Positions 1-7,922 of a DNA stretch of 64,000 bases are shown here, in pieces; the first letter of the stretch is position 1; each line of letters opens with the position of its first letter. The translations under genes and the position numbers were made by a program. Location of the stretch: contig CALLFA010000027.1 of NCBI GenBank assembly GCA_937997635.1, forward strand, positions 49,197 to 113,196. Direction: 5' to 3'. This DNA is from an uncultured Saprospiraceae bacterium (GTDB lineage: Bacteria; Bacteroidota; Bacteroidia; Chitinophagales; Saprospiraceae). Below the pieces are notes generated by a model, which did not search any database, was not told where the DNA came from, and saw only the letters and a list, made by a program, of their open reading frames with translations.

Positions 1-2
1 AC

Positions 3-509
3 TATTCTAAGTACGAAATAGAATTTGAAAACATTGATTTCGCCGAAATTGTGGTCAATAAAAAAGCAAATAAAATGGAAGTCTTTCTTTTAGTCTCCAT
101 AATTATCAATATCTGTTTTTTTATTTTATTCTTATTAGATCAAGTAAATGAAGAAAAATTATCATCCACTATAATCAATGGAGTCGCTATGGGTTCTATT
201 GGAGCAATTAGTGTTTGGGCTGCGAAACTTTTTAAAAGAGAATACATAAAACATATTAAAGGAAACTCTACTTTAAGCTTTTCATATAGAAAAAAAGAAC
301 AAACGGAAGTAGACGAATTTATTGGTTTGATAAAGATTGCAAAGAAAAATTATTTTAGATCTACATATTTAAAAATAGATAAGTATATACCAATACAACA
401 GCAAAAACAGACATTCCTTTGGCTATATCAGACTAAACAAATAGATAAAGCTGAATATGAAAACATGTTAGAAGAATTAGAAAATATAAGAATTATTAAA
501 GGTGAATAA
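3..509 (+). CDS. Membrane protein of unknown function, 5' end off the window
   Basis: The frame is open without a stop from base 3, so the gene very likely starts to the left of the window. The GTG at 51 and the ATG at 75 are possible internal starts but give no clear advantage. About 167 residues are visible. Two hydrophobic segments (around VFLLVSIIINICFFILFLL and INGVAMGSIGAISVWAAKL) suggest a two-helix membrane anchor. A basic, helical cytoplasmic tail of about 95 residues follows, ending in an E-rich helix. I do not recognise a family. The short C-terminal helical pair is loosely like the tails of SHOCT-type proteins, which is only an impression. Confidence 0.55.
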   Translation, partial: YSKYEIEFENIDFAEIVVNKKANKMEVFLLVSIIINICFFILFLLDQVNEEKLSSTIINGVAMGSIGAISVWAAKLFKREYIKHIKGNSTLSFSYRKKEQTEVDEFIGLIKIAKKNYFRSTYLKIDKYIPIQQQKQTFLWLYQTKQIDKAEYENMLEELENIRIIKGE

Positions 510-601
510 CAGAGTATATCATTAGATTAGGACAGCATACAGCTGAACGTACGAAACCAAACGCACTGTACGCCACCCTATCATTCAACAAATAGATTAT
601 A

Positions 602-1723
602 ATGACATACTCAATTATTGGTGCAGGTATCGGTGGTTTATCAACTGCTTTAGCTTTCGAAAGTGCAGGTATAGATTATCAATTATTTGAACGCGCTCCA
701 GTATTAAAGAAAGTTGGTGCTGGAATATGGTTAGCTCCAAATGCTTTACAAGTATTGCAAGACGTGCAATCGGAAGGGAATGCAATCAATAGAATAAGCC
801 TTTGCCAAGCTGACCTCACGCCTATTTCAGATAATTTTCAAGACTCTATTCTAAAACGATTTGGTTACTCCACTGTAGCCATTCATCGTGCAAAATTGCA
901 ACAATTGCTGTATGATAAAATACCCGATGAAAAGAAATTTCTTGGTAAATCCTTTGAGTCATTCGGCCTTCATTCTGATGGTAAAATCGATATCCATTTT
1001 ACAGACAACACTATGCACCAAACTGATTATCTAATTGGTGCAGATGGGATACATTCTAATGTAAGAAAGCAGCTTTTTCCAAATAGTCAGCTGAGGTATT
1101 CAGGGCAAACATGTTGGCGAGGTGTTGCTAATATCAAACTGCAACAAGAGTTCCAACTTAGAGGAATGGAATTGTGGGGAAATCAAATTCGCTTTGGGCT
1201 TTCTAAACTTTCAGATAATGCCGTTTACTGGTTTGCTGTAGCACTAGATAATGCTAATCAAAATGATCAGTCTGATGTGAAAGAGAAACTCCTCAACATG
1301 TTCGAGTCTTTTCATCCATTAGTTAATCAATTGATCTCAGCCACTCATAAGGACGAGATACTTAGAAATGATATTTTAGATTTAATGCCAATGAATAAAT
1401 GGTATGATAATGCCATTTGCCTCATTGGAGATGCAGCTCATGCGACGACACCCAATATGGGACAAGGTGGAGCTCAAGCCATCGAAGATGCTTTCTATTT
1501 ATGCAAATGCATTCAACAACATCCTGACAAAAATGCATTTGAGCTTTTCCAACAAAAAAGGAAATCCAAAGTAAATACTATTGTCAAACAATCTTGGAAT
1601 ACTGGTAAAATGGCTCACTGGAAACATGGTCAATCCTTCAGAAATTTGCTCATTAAATCAATACCTAAACGTCTATTAGAAAAGAAGATGATGGAGATGT
1701 ATCGTATTGATGCAGACTTTTAA
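602..1723 (+). CDS. FAD-dependent monooxygenase (UbiH/salicylate hydroxylase type)
   Basis: A 373-residue class A flavoprotein hydroxylase. The FAD-binding GAGIGG lies at residues 7-12, the second signature GADGIHS near residue 146, and the FAD ribityl motif GDAAHATTPNMGQGG near residues 276-290. Length is typical of single-component aromatic or polyprenyl hydroxylases that use NAD(P)H and O2. The substrate cannot be read from sequence. The gene stands alone, 90 bases after the preceding one and 147 before an OYE-type flavoenzyme on the same strand, so the two could act on related cyclic substrates. No upstream TAnnTTTG box was found. Confidence 0.85.
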   Translation: MTYSIIGAGIGGLSTALAFESAGIDYQLFERAPVLKKVGAGIWLAPNALQVLQDVQSEGNAINRISLCQADLTPISDNFQDSILKRFGYSTVAIHRAKLQQLLYDKIPDEKKFLGKSFESFGLHSDGKIDIHFTDNTMHQTDYLIGADGIHSNVRKQLFPNSQLRYSGQTCWRGVANIKLQQEFQLRGMELWGNQIRFGLSKLSDNAVYWFAVALDNANQNDQSDVKEKLLNMFESFHPLVNQLISATHKDEILRNDILDLMPMNKWYDNAICLIGDAAHATTPNMGQGGAQAIEDAFYLCKCIQQHPDKNAFELFQQKRKSKVNTIVKQSWNTGKMAHWKHGQSFRNLLIKSIPKRLLEKKMMEMYRIDADF

Positions 1724-1870
1724 GTTCAACTATTTTCTCTATTTGAATGTGCTACAAAGTCTTGGATAATTTACAAAAGTTATGGCTGTCGTATTTTAAC
1801 TCAAAAACATTGCTCTCAATTATAAAAGGACTAAGACATGTTATAGTTTTCCGCCAAATTAGATAATACC

Positions 1871-3070
1871 ATGTCAGAATCAATACTCAATACGTCCTTC
1901 AGATTGCCGTGTGGCGTAGAAATACCCAATAGAATAGCAAAATCTGCTTTAAGTGAAGCCATAGCAGAACCTAATGGCCGTCCTTCTGAAGCTTTATTCA
2001 ATTTGTATGACAGATGGGGTAAAGGAGGTGCAGGAATCCTATTCACGGGAAATGTCATGGTCGATCAAGCACACTTAGTCAATGCCAATGTCATGATCGC
2101 CGAAGAAGACAATTTCTTAGAAGAGTATACCACATTAACTGACAAAGCACAAGCACATGGCGCTCACCTTTGGATGCAGATCAATCATCCTGGTAGACAA
2201 ACGCCGTCTTACTTGGACAAAGCTCCAGTCAGTCCATCTGATGTTGGTATGCCAAGTAAACTTTATATCCAACCACGACCTTTGGAAGAATCAGAAATAG
2301 TGGATTTAATTGAGCGATATGCTAATGCTGCTCTTGTTGCCAAAAAAGCAGGCATGAAAGGAGCTCAAATCCATGGAGCGCATGGGTATTTAGTCAGTCA
2401 ATTTTTGTCACCACTTACTAATCTGAGAACTGACAAATGGGGAGGCTCATTAGAGAATAGAGCACGATTTGTACTAGAGATCTATAGCAACATGCGAGAG
2501 AAGGTAGGTCCCGATTTCCCATTAGGTATAAAAATAAACTCAGCCGATTTTCAACGCGGAGCATTTACTGAAGAGGAATCCATGGAGGTCATCCAAATGC
2601 TGGATGATGCTGGAATGGACTTAATCGAAGTATCCGGAGGAACATATGAGCGTGCCGCAATGGTTGGTACTACTCAGAAAGAAAGCACCAAAAAAAGAGA
2701 GGCTTACTTTATGGACTTCATTGTCAAAGTCAGGAGTAAGATAAAATCACCCTTAATGCTGACTGGAGGTTTCAGAACAGCAGACACAATGAGCAAAGCC
2801 ATCTCTAGCGGCGAATTGGATTTCATAGGATTGGGACGTCCATTCTGCTTATTCCCTGATGTAGCCAAAGATTTGATCAGTGGTAAGATGACAGATTGCA
2901 CAGTACCCGATCTCTTGACTGGGGTTGACAAAATAGATATGACTGGCATGCTTCAAACGCCTTGGAATGCATTTCAATTAGCAAGAATGGGTAAAGGAAT
3001 GGATCCTGATCCTGAGTTAGATCTTTGGATGGTTTATGAGAAGATTACGGGGAGGAAGAGGCCGGTTTGA
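1871..3070 (+). CDS. NADH:flavin oxidoreductase, Old Yellow Enzyme family
   Basis: A 399-residue FMN TIM-barrel enzyme. Visible OYE landmarks are QINHPGRQ in the N-terminal half, the HGAHGYLVSQFLSP motif followed by NLRTDKWGGSLENR, and the C-terminal FMN phosphate-binding GGFRT with IGLGRPF. It ends at the barrel and lacks the Fe-S and FAD domains of 2,4-dienoyl-CoA reductase FadH, so a stand-alone ene-reductase is the better reading. It reduces an activated C=C bond, substrate unknown. It may partner the preceding hydroxylase. Downstream lies a low-complexity CAAGTG repeat tract. Confidence 0.87.
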   Translation: MSESILNTSFRLPCGVEIPNRIAKSALSEAIAEPNGRPSEALFNLYDRWGKGGAGILFTGNVMVDQAHLVNANVMIAEEDNFLEEYTTLTDKAQAHGAHLWMQINHPGRQTPSYLDKAPVSPSDVGMPSKLYIQPRPLEESEIVDLIERYANAALVAKKAGMKGAQIHGAHGYLVSQFLSPLTNLRTDKWGGSLENRARFVLEIYSNMREKVGPDFPLGIKINSADFQRGAFTEEESMEVIQMLDDAGMDLIEVSGGTYERAAMVGTTQKESTKKREAYFMDFIVKVRSKIKSPLMLTGGFRTADTMSKAISSGELDFIGLGRPFCLFPDVAKDLISGKMTDCTVPDLLTGVDKIDMTGMLQTPWNAFQLARMGKGMDPDPELDLWMVYEKITGRKRPV

Positions 3071-3074
3071 TAAG

Positions 3075-3200
3075 CGCAAGTTTCAAGTGCTTGTGCAAAG
3101 AACAAGTGCAAGTTTCAAGTGTCAAGTGTCAAGTGCAAGTTTCAAGTACACGTAGCAAGTGCAAGTGGCAAGTGCAAGTGCAAGTAGCAAGTGCAAAGCA
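3075..3200. repeat. Degenerate CAAGTG/TTTCAAGT low-complexity tract
   Basis: Directly after the OYE stop the sequence is built from short words such as CAAGTG, CAAGTTT and TAGCAAGTG, repeated imperfectly about a dozen times in one orientation over about 125 bases. It has no convincing reading frame and no stable hairpin. It looks like slippage-generated microsatellite DNA. Confidence 0.75.
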
Positions 3201-3277
3201 CTAGGTTGGACAAGGTGCTACTGACTGAGCTTTATTTAGCATTTACACGACCAAATCAAAAAACTAAATGGAGCAGT

Positions 3278-3331
3278 GTTCTTGAGGCGAGACGCCTACA
3301 AGGACCATATTAGCGAGACGCTTGCAAGGAC
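3278..3331 (-). repeat. Lone partial copies of the G+C-rich hairpin repeat family
   Basis: Read on the minus strand, 3278-3305 matches the right half of the 28.5 kb array unit (GTCCTTG-AGGCGTCTCGCCTCAAGAAC) with one difference in 28 bases. A second, truncated copy follows at 3313-3331 (minus-strand GTCCTTGCAAGCGTCTCGC). Each contains the CTTGA...GGCG-TCT-CGCC...TCAAG self-pairing core. They lie between two plus-strand genes, in the opposite orientation to the two large arrays. Confidence 0.8.
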
Positions 3332-3389
3332 ATAAAGCAAGTCTAGTTTTCGTGATATCTATTGGATATGGTATATTTACATAGCCAAA

Positions 3390-5144
3390 ATGACGCAAAT
3401 GAGTACCCGCTATACAAACTGTCTCTTCTTGTTTTTCTTCAGCTTTGCTGTTAACCACACCATTCTGTTGAGTCAAGTCACTTGTCCAAATCCATCATTT
3501 AGCTTTGGCTTGATTGCCGACTGTCAATGTGGTAGTGCTACATGTCAATCTAAAGACCGCTTACAAGAATGTGTCGATTATTTCAATCAGGAGAATATAG
3601 AGTTTCTTGGTCACTTAGGTGATTTCATTCAAAGCGACTTTTCAAATTTCAGTGTAGTCTTGCCAATCATTCAGCAATCAACTGCACCTGTGAAATTTGC
3701 TCTTGGCAATCACGATTATGATATACCAGATTCAGAAAAGCCTAACTTGCCAACTCTACTGCAAATGCCTGACTTCTACTATGATGAAGTGATAGAAAAT
3801 TGGAGATTCATTTACTTAGAAACCACAGAGACCGGTCCTTATGCACAAGCCGCACACCCCAATGTAACTGCATGTGGTGTAGCTGGATTGAGTTCCACAC
3901 AATTGACATGGGTCTCACAACGAATTCAGCTTGCGGAGCAAAATGATGAAAATGTCATTTTATTTGGACATCACCCTCATGAGTTTTTGTGCAATGGAAA
4001 TGACTTACGTACTATCCTTGAGGGAAGTCCTAATGTAGTTGCCTATATGACTGGGCATAGGCATATTGGAAATTATGAAATGCTTAATCATGTACACTAC
4101 TTAACCCTGACTTCAATGCTTAATCGAACAGAAAGCACATATTCTGAAATCACGATTAGCAATGACAGCATTCTGGTAACAGGCTTTGGTGACCAACCTG
4201 ACTTTGCGCTCACCTATACTATTGCTGCTTCCTTTGATCAAGACAATGATGGGGTTTGTGATGATGTAGATCAGTGTCCAAATTTTGATGATAATCTCAT
4301 TGGTCAGGCTTGCGACGACAACGACCCTTGTACAACAGGTGAAACATATGACTTGAATTGCAATTGCTCTGGTGGCTCCTTCTTAGATATGGATAACGAT
4401 AACATATGTGATGCGAACGATACTTGCCCAAATTTTGATAATAATCTTATTGGCCAGACTTGCGACGACAACGACCCTTGTACAACAGGTGAAACATATG
4501 ACTTGAATTGCAATTGCTCTGGTGGCTCCTTCTTAGATATGGATAACGATAACATATGTGATGCGAACGATACTTGTCCAAATTTTGATAATAATCTTAT
4601 TGGCCAAACTTGCGACGACAACGACCCTTGTACAACAGGTGAGACTTATGATGTCAGTTGTAATTGCTCTGGAGGCACTTTAGTTGATCAAGACAACGAC
4701 GGTGTTTGTGATTCATCTGATCAATGCCCAGGACTTAATGACATTCTTATCGGTCAAACTTGTAATGATAATGATCCATGTACTGTCGGTGACATTTACG
4801 ATACGAATTGTATTTGTGCGGGTAGTCAATCCCCTGATTCAGATAATGATGGTGTGTGTGACATCATGGATCAATGCCCTGGATTCGATGATATGTTTGA
4901 TACAAACAACAACGGTTTACCTGACTATTGTGAAATGACACCTTTATCGCCATGTTCCAGTGTAATATTTTTAAGTGGTACAGAATCATTTTACCACCAT
5001 CAAGTCTCAAATCGTATTTTCTCAAGACAATTAGTTGATGGATTTTTTGTAAAATATTCTGCTGAAAATCAAATTGACATATTAACAGAATTTGAAGTCA
5101 AACTAGGTACTGTATTTGAGGCTCAAATTGAAGATTGCCAGTAG
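3390..5144 (+). CDS. Secreted calcineurin-like phosphoesterase with TSP3 repeats
   Basis: A 584-residue protein with an N-terminal signal peptide (about residues 1-29, ending LLSQ). The phosphoesterase domain (about 35-280) carries GLIADCQC, HLGDF, LGNHDY, FGHHPHE and MTGHRH, so the metal ligands are intact. The first motif is D-x-Q rather than D-x-H, as in the Mn-dependent ADP-ribose/CDP-alcohol diphosphatase subfamily. I infer a phosphodiester or pyrophosphate substrate outside the cell. Residues about 285-515 are five DxDNDGVCD thrombospondin type 3 units, four of them followed by a four-Cys module. The last 60 residues match the C-terminus of the 48.6-51.4 kb protein and may be a surface-anchoring domain. 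No T9SS type A tail is visible. Confidence 0.8.
   Translation: MTQMSTRYTNCLFLFFFSFAVNHTILLSQVTCPNPSFSFGLIADCQCGSATCQSKDRLQECVDYFNQENIEFLGHLGDFIQSDFSNFSVVLPIIQQSTAPVKFALGNHDYDIPDSEKPNLPTLLQMPDFYYDEVIENWRFIYLETTETGPYAQAAHPNVTACGVAGLSSTQLTWVSQRIQLAEQNDENVILFGHHPHEFLCNGNDLRTILEGSPNVVAYMTGHRHIGNYEMLNHVHYLTLTSMLNRTESTYSEITISNDSILVTGFGDQPDFALTYTIAASFDQDNDGVCDDVDQCPNFDDNLIGQACDDNDPCTTGETYDLNCNCSGGSFLDMDNDNICDANDTCPNFDNNLIGQTCDDNDPCTTGETYDLNCNCSGGSFLDMDNDNICDANDTCPNFDNNLIGQTCDDNDPCTTGETYDVSCNCSGGTLVDQDNDGVCDSSDQCPGLNDILIGQTCNDNDPCTVGDIYDTNCICAGSQSPDSDNDGVCDIMDQCPGFDDMFDTNNNGLPDYCEMTPLSPCSSVIFLSGTESFYHHQVSNRIFSRQLVDGFFVKYSAENQIDILTEFEVKLGTVFEAQIEDCQ
4311..4760 (+). repeat. 150-bp in-frame tandem repeat in the phosphoesterase gene
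   Basis: Three 150-bp units (50 codons) start at 4311, 4461 and 4611. Units one and two differ by only about two bases by eye, while the third has diverged more. Each encodes a four-Cys module followed by a calcium-binding TSP3 loop. Near-identity at the DNA level, including synonymous sites, points to a recent duplication. Confidence 0.9.
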
Positions 5145-5190
5145 AATTGCTGTAGGCTTTAGGAGAAACAATGAATACTCTTGCAATACG

Positions 5191-5284
5191 AGACTGTCCT
5201 ACCTGTTCTTCGAGCAAGATAATCTTGCTTGTTCTTGAGGCGAGACGCCTACGAGGACTATATTGGCGAAACACCTACATGGAC
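5191..5284 (-). repeat. Partial hairpin-repeat copies between convergent genes
   Basis: On the minus strand, 5231-5258 is a right-half copy of the array unit (CTTG-GGCGTCTCGCCTCAAG core). A decayed second copy lies at 5260-5284, and a trace of the unit's ACAGGACAG tail lies near 5195-5210. A perfect inverted repeat, AGCAAGAT-A-ATCTTGCT, sits at 5213-5229. The block fills most of the gap between a plus-strand gene ending at 5144 and a minus-strand gene ending at 5298. Its orientation matches the 3' tail of the minus-strand gene. Confidence 0.75.
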
Positions 5285-5297
5285 TTTCTTGCAGCAA

Positions 5298-7751
5298 CTA
5301 TGGTTTTATGTCAGATACCATGGGCTTATTCTTCACATACTTTTCCAACCAAGTGTCTTGTTCCCACAGCATATGAAGAACAGACTCCCTTGCTGAATAC
5401 CCGTGACTTTCCTTAGGCAACATGACTAAACGCACTGTCGCACCCAATCCTTTCAAAGCATTAAAGTATCGTTCAGACTGCATCGGGTATGTGCCAGAAT
5501 TATTATCTGCCTGACCATGAATGAGTAACAATGGTGTCTTCATTTTATCAGCATGCATAAATGGAGACATCGTATAATAGACCTCTGGTGACTCCCAATA
5601 ATTTCTTTCTTCTGATTGAAATCCAAATGGTGTCAAGGTTCTGTTGTATGCTCCACTTCGTGCTATTCCAGCTGCAAACAGATCACTATGCGACAACAAG
5701 TTGGCAACCATAAACGCACCATACGAATGTCCTCCTACAGCAACTCTTTCTCTATCGACATAACCAAGATCATCAACGGCATCAATTGCAGCTTTAGCAT
5801 TGGCAACCAATTGAGATCTGAAACTGTCGTTAGGCTGCTCGTCTCCTTCTCCTACAATCGGGAATGCTGTATCAGCTAAAACAACATACCCTCTCATAAC
5901 CCAATACAGTGGGGAACCATAATACGGAAATGTAAATTCGTTTGGTGAAGAAGTTACCTGACCTGCAGTACTCTTATCTTTATACTCTCGGGGATATGCC
6001 CACATCAACATTGGCAATTTTTCTTTTTCATTCATATCATACCCTTCAGGTAAATACAAGGTTGCTGACAGATCAAGCCCATCTGCTCTCTTGTAATTAA
6101 TGACCTCTTTGTGCACATTTTGGATAGCCTTAAAAGGATTTTCAAATTGTGTAATCTGCTTAAGATTACCTGTATGTATGTTTCTCAAATAGTAATTAGG
6201 GTAATCTGATTTTGATTCAATGCGTGACAGGATTAATCCTTGTTTCATGTTGATTGCAAAACTCAAGTCTTCATAAGTTGATATACCATCTGCATGGTAA
6301 AGCCTCTCTGTTTTTTTAGTTTTTAAATTATATGCGTCAACAAATGGTTTGACCCCTTCATCTGAAAACCCATTGCCTAACCTATATAACTTATCGCCAT
6401 TTAAGTCTAAAACATATTGACCATATTCATTTCTTTTTTCCACGAAAGAACCTGGATCACTATATCTGTCTTGATAATTTCTATCATCGATGATTTCTGG
6501 GGTTTGCTTTTCATCACTTGGTGAAAAAATATAAGATTTAGTATTTCTTGTATTCCACCAATAATCATTAGCAATAGCGACATCGTCAGTACCCCACTCT
6601 ATATTGGAAAATCTATTCTTTAGTTTAATGAGAAAATCTTTCGGCCCATCAAATGGCGCTTCTTGTTGATAAACGGCATCTCTATACTCAAAGGCTTTAT
6701 TTGCATCTCCGCCATCTAAAGCTTCTGCCCAAACGAGGGTGGCTGGTTTATCTGCTCTCCATCTGTGATTCCTAGGCCCCATTCGTGTGGACATAAATCC
6801 TTTTGGTAAGTCTTCTATGAGTGGAACGTCTAGTATTGTGGTCACTAAATCGCCATTGGATTTATACATTTTAGTCGATGACGGGAATCTTCTATAAGGT
6901 ACCAAATAAGAGAAGGGCTTGCTGACAGTAGTCGCCATAAAGTATTCTCCATCGGGAGAGAATGACATTCTACTATAAATAGAAGCTGGCATAAATGGCT
7001 GGCTCTCTCCTTTGAGATTTACTTTATATAATTCACAGGTTGCCAATGCTTCAAAGTTGGCCTCATCATTTTTGTTTTTCAGTAGATCCTGATATGTTCT
7101 GTTCTGGGCTTTTTTTCCTTCATTGACAGAAATCGTTGGCCCTGTAGGTACTGCTGTCTTTACATTAACAAGTGTTGGACGTTCTTTTGGCATCACCTTT
7201 ATAACTATTGTCTCACTGTCTTTCATCCAAGTAAATGGACTGCCCATATTTGCATTAAGATTATCTTCGGTTAACTTACTAAGATCACCGCTAAATATAT
7301 TAACTACCCATAGCTCCACGCCCCTCGTTGTCGTATGGGTAAATGCTATTTTCTGCTGATCTGGGGACATGGTAAAATTCGAAAGTCTGGCAGATTCTGG
7401 TAATCCTTCGATTTTAGATTCTTTACCTGTTTTAATGTCCAATAAAGTGGCATCGTAATAATAACGTTGTCGACTGGAGATGTTAGTTATTGGATTTATT
7501 CTCAAGCCTGCTAATCTTAATTCTTCTTCCGAAAGTTCTTGTATCGATTTAAAAGACTTTCTGTAAAGTAACACTCCTTTAGTAGCTTCGGCGTTAATTC
7601 TAAGCCTAGGCGGCAGCGGTGCATCAGCCAATTCTAGTATGTCTTGATGTGGCAATTGATAGCCAAGATCAACTTGTGCAGTAAGTGAGGTTAGAAAAAA
7701 TGTTACAACGAGAAGAAATAAGTATCGCATAATTGTTGAATTAATGGACAC
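5298..7751 (-). CDS. Secreted S9-family serine peptidase (prolyl oligopeptidase-like)
   Basis: An 817-residue protein of normal size for a beta-propeller plus alpha/beta-hydrolase S9 peptidase. The second Met (start at 7730) gives the cleaner signal peptide (MRYLFLLVVTFFLTSLTAQ). The nucleophile elbow GGHSYGAF puts Ser676 at the active site. Asp749 (HGQADN) and His783 (ESHGYS) complete the triad. GGHSYGAFM is the form found in S9D glutamyl-endopeptidase-like enzymes, which suggests cleavage after acidic residues, but specificity is inferred. It likely acts in the periplasm on peptides. It converges with the phosphoesterase gene, with repeat elements between. Confidence 0.88.
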   Translation of the reverse strand: MSINSTIMRYLFLLVVTFFLTSLTAQVDLGYQLPHQDILELADAPLPPRLRINAEATKGVLLYRKSFKSIQELSEEELRLAGLRINPITNISSRQRYYYDATLLDIKTGKESKIEGLPESARLSNFTMSPDQQKIAFTHTTTRGVELWVVNIFSGDLSKLTEDNLNANMGSPFTWMKDSETIVIKVMPKERPTLVNVKTAVPTGPTISVNEGKKAQNRTYQDLLKNKNDEANFEALATCELYKVNLKGESQPFMPASIYSRMSFSPDGEYFMATTVSKPFSYLVPYRRFPSSTKMYKSNGDLVTTILDVPLIEDLPKGFMSTRMGPRNHRWRADKPATLVWAEALDGGDANKAFEYRDAVYQQEAPFDGPKDFLIKLKNRFSNIEWGTDDVAIANDYWWNTRNTKSYIFSPSDEKQTPEIIDDRNYQDRYSDPGSFVEKRNEYGQYVLDLNGDKLYRLGNGFSDEGVKPFVDAYNLKTKKTERLYHADGISTYEDLSFAINMKQGLILSRIESKSDYPNYYLRNIHTGNLKQITQFENPFKAIQNVHKEVINYKRADGLDLSATLYLPEGYDMNEKEKLPMLMWAYPREYKDKSTAGQVTSSPNEFTFPYYGSPLYWVMRGYVVLADTAFPIVGEGDEQPNDSFRSQLVANAKAAIDAVDDLGYVDRERVAVGGHSYGAFMVANLLSHSDLFAAGIARSGAYNRTLTPFGFQSEERNYWESPEVYYTMSPFMHADKMKTPLLLIHGQADNNSGTYPMQSERYFNALKGLGATVRLVMLPKESHGYSARESVLHMLWEQDTWLEKYVKNKPMVSDIKP

Positions 7752-7922
7752 TTAAGATAGTAATTTAAATATTGAATCTTTCATTTACTACATGCATCAT
7801 ATAGGCTTTGAAATTCAGCTTCCTACGCCAGTCGCATTAAAAGAAATAGTACATTATGTGAATGGCAGACCCAGTTTAACACATTAAACAAGCTAAATCA
7901 TACATTTACTTAGCCTGCAAGC

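Noticed and set aside
4304..4621. Minus-strand 105-codon frame in the phosphoesterase gene
   Set aside because: An antisense shadow of the 150-bp repeats, with the same peptide repeated exactly.
5171..5416. 81-codon plus-strand frame after the phosphoesterase
   Set aside because: It runs through hairpin-repeat sequence into the antisense of the S9 peptidase C-terminus.
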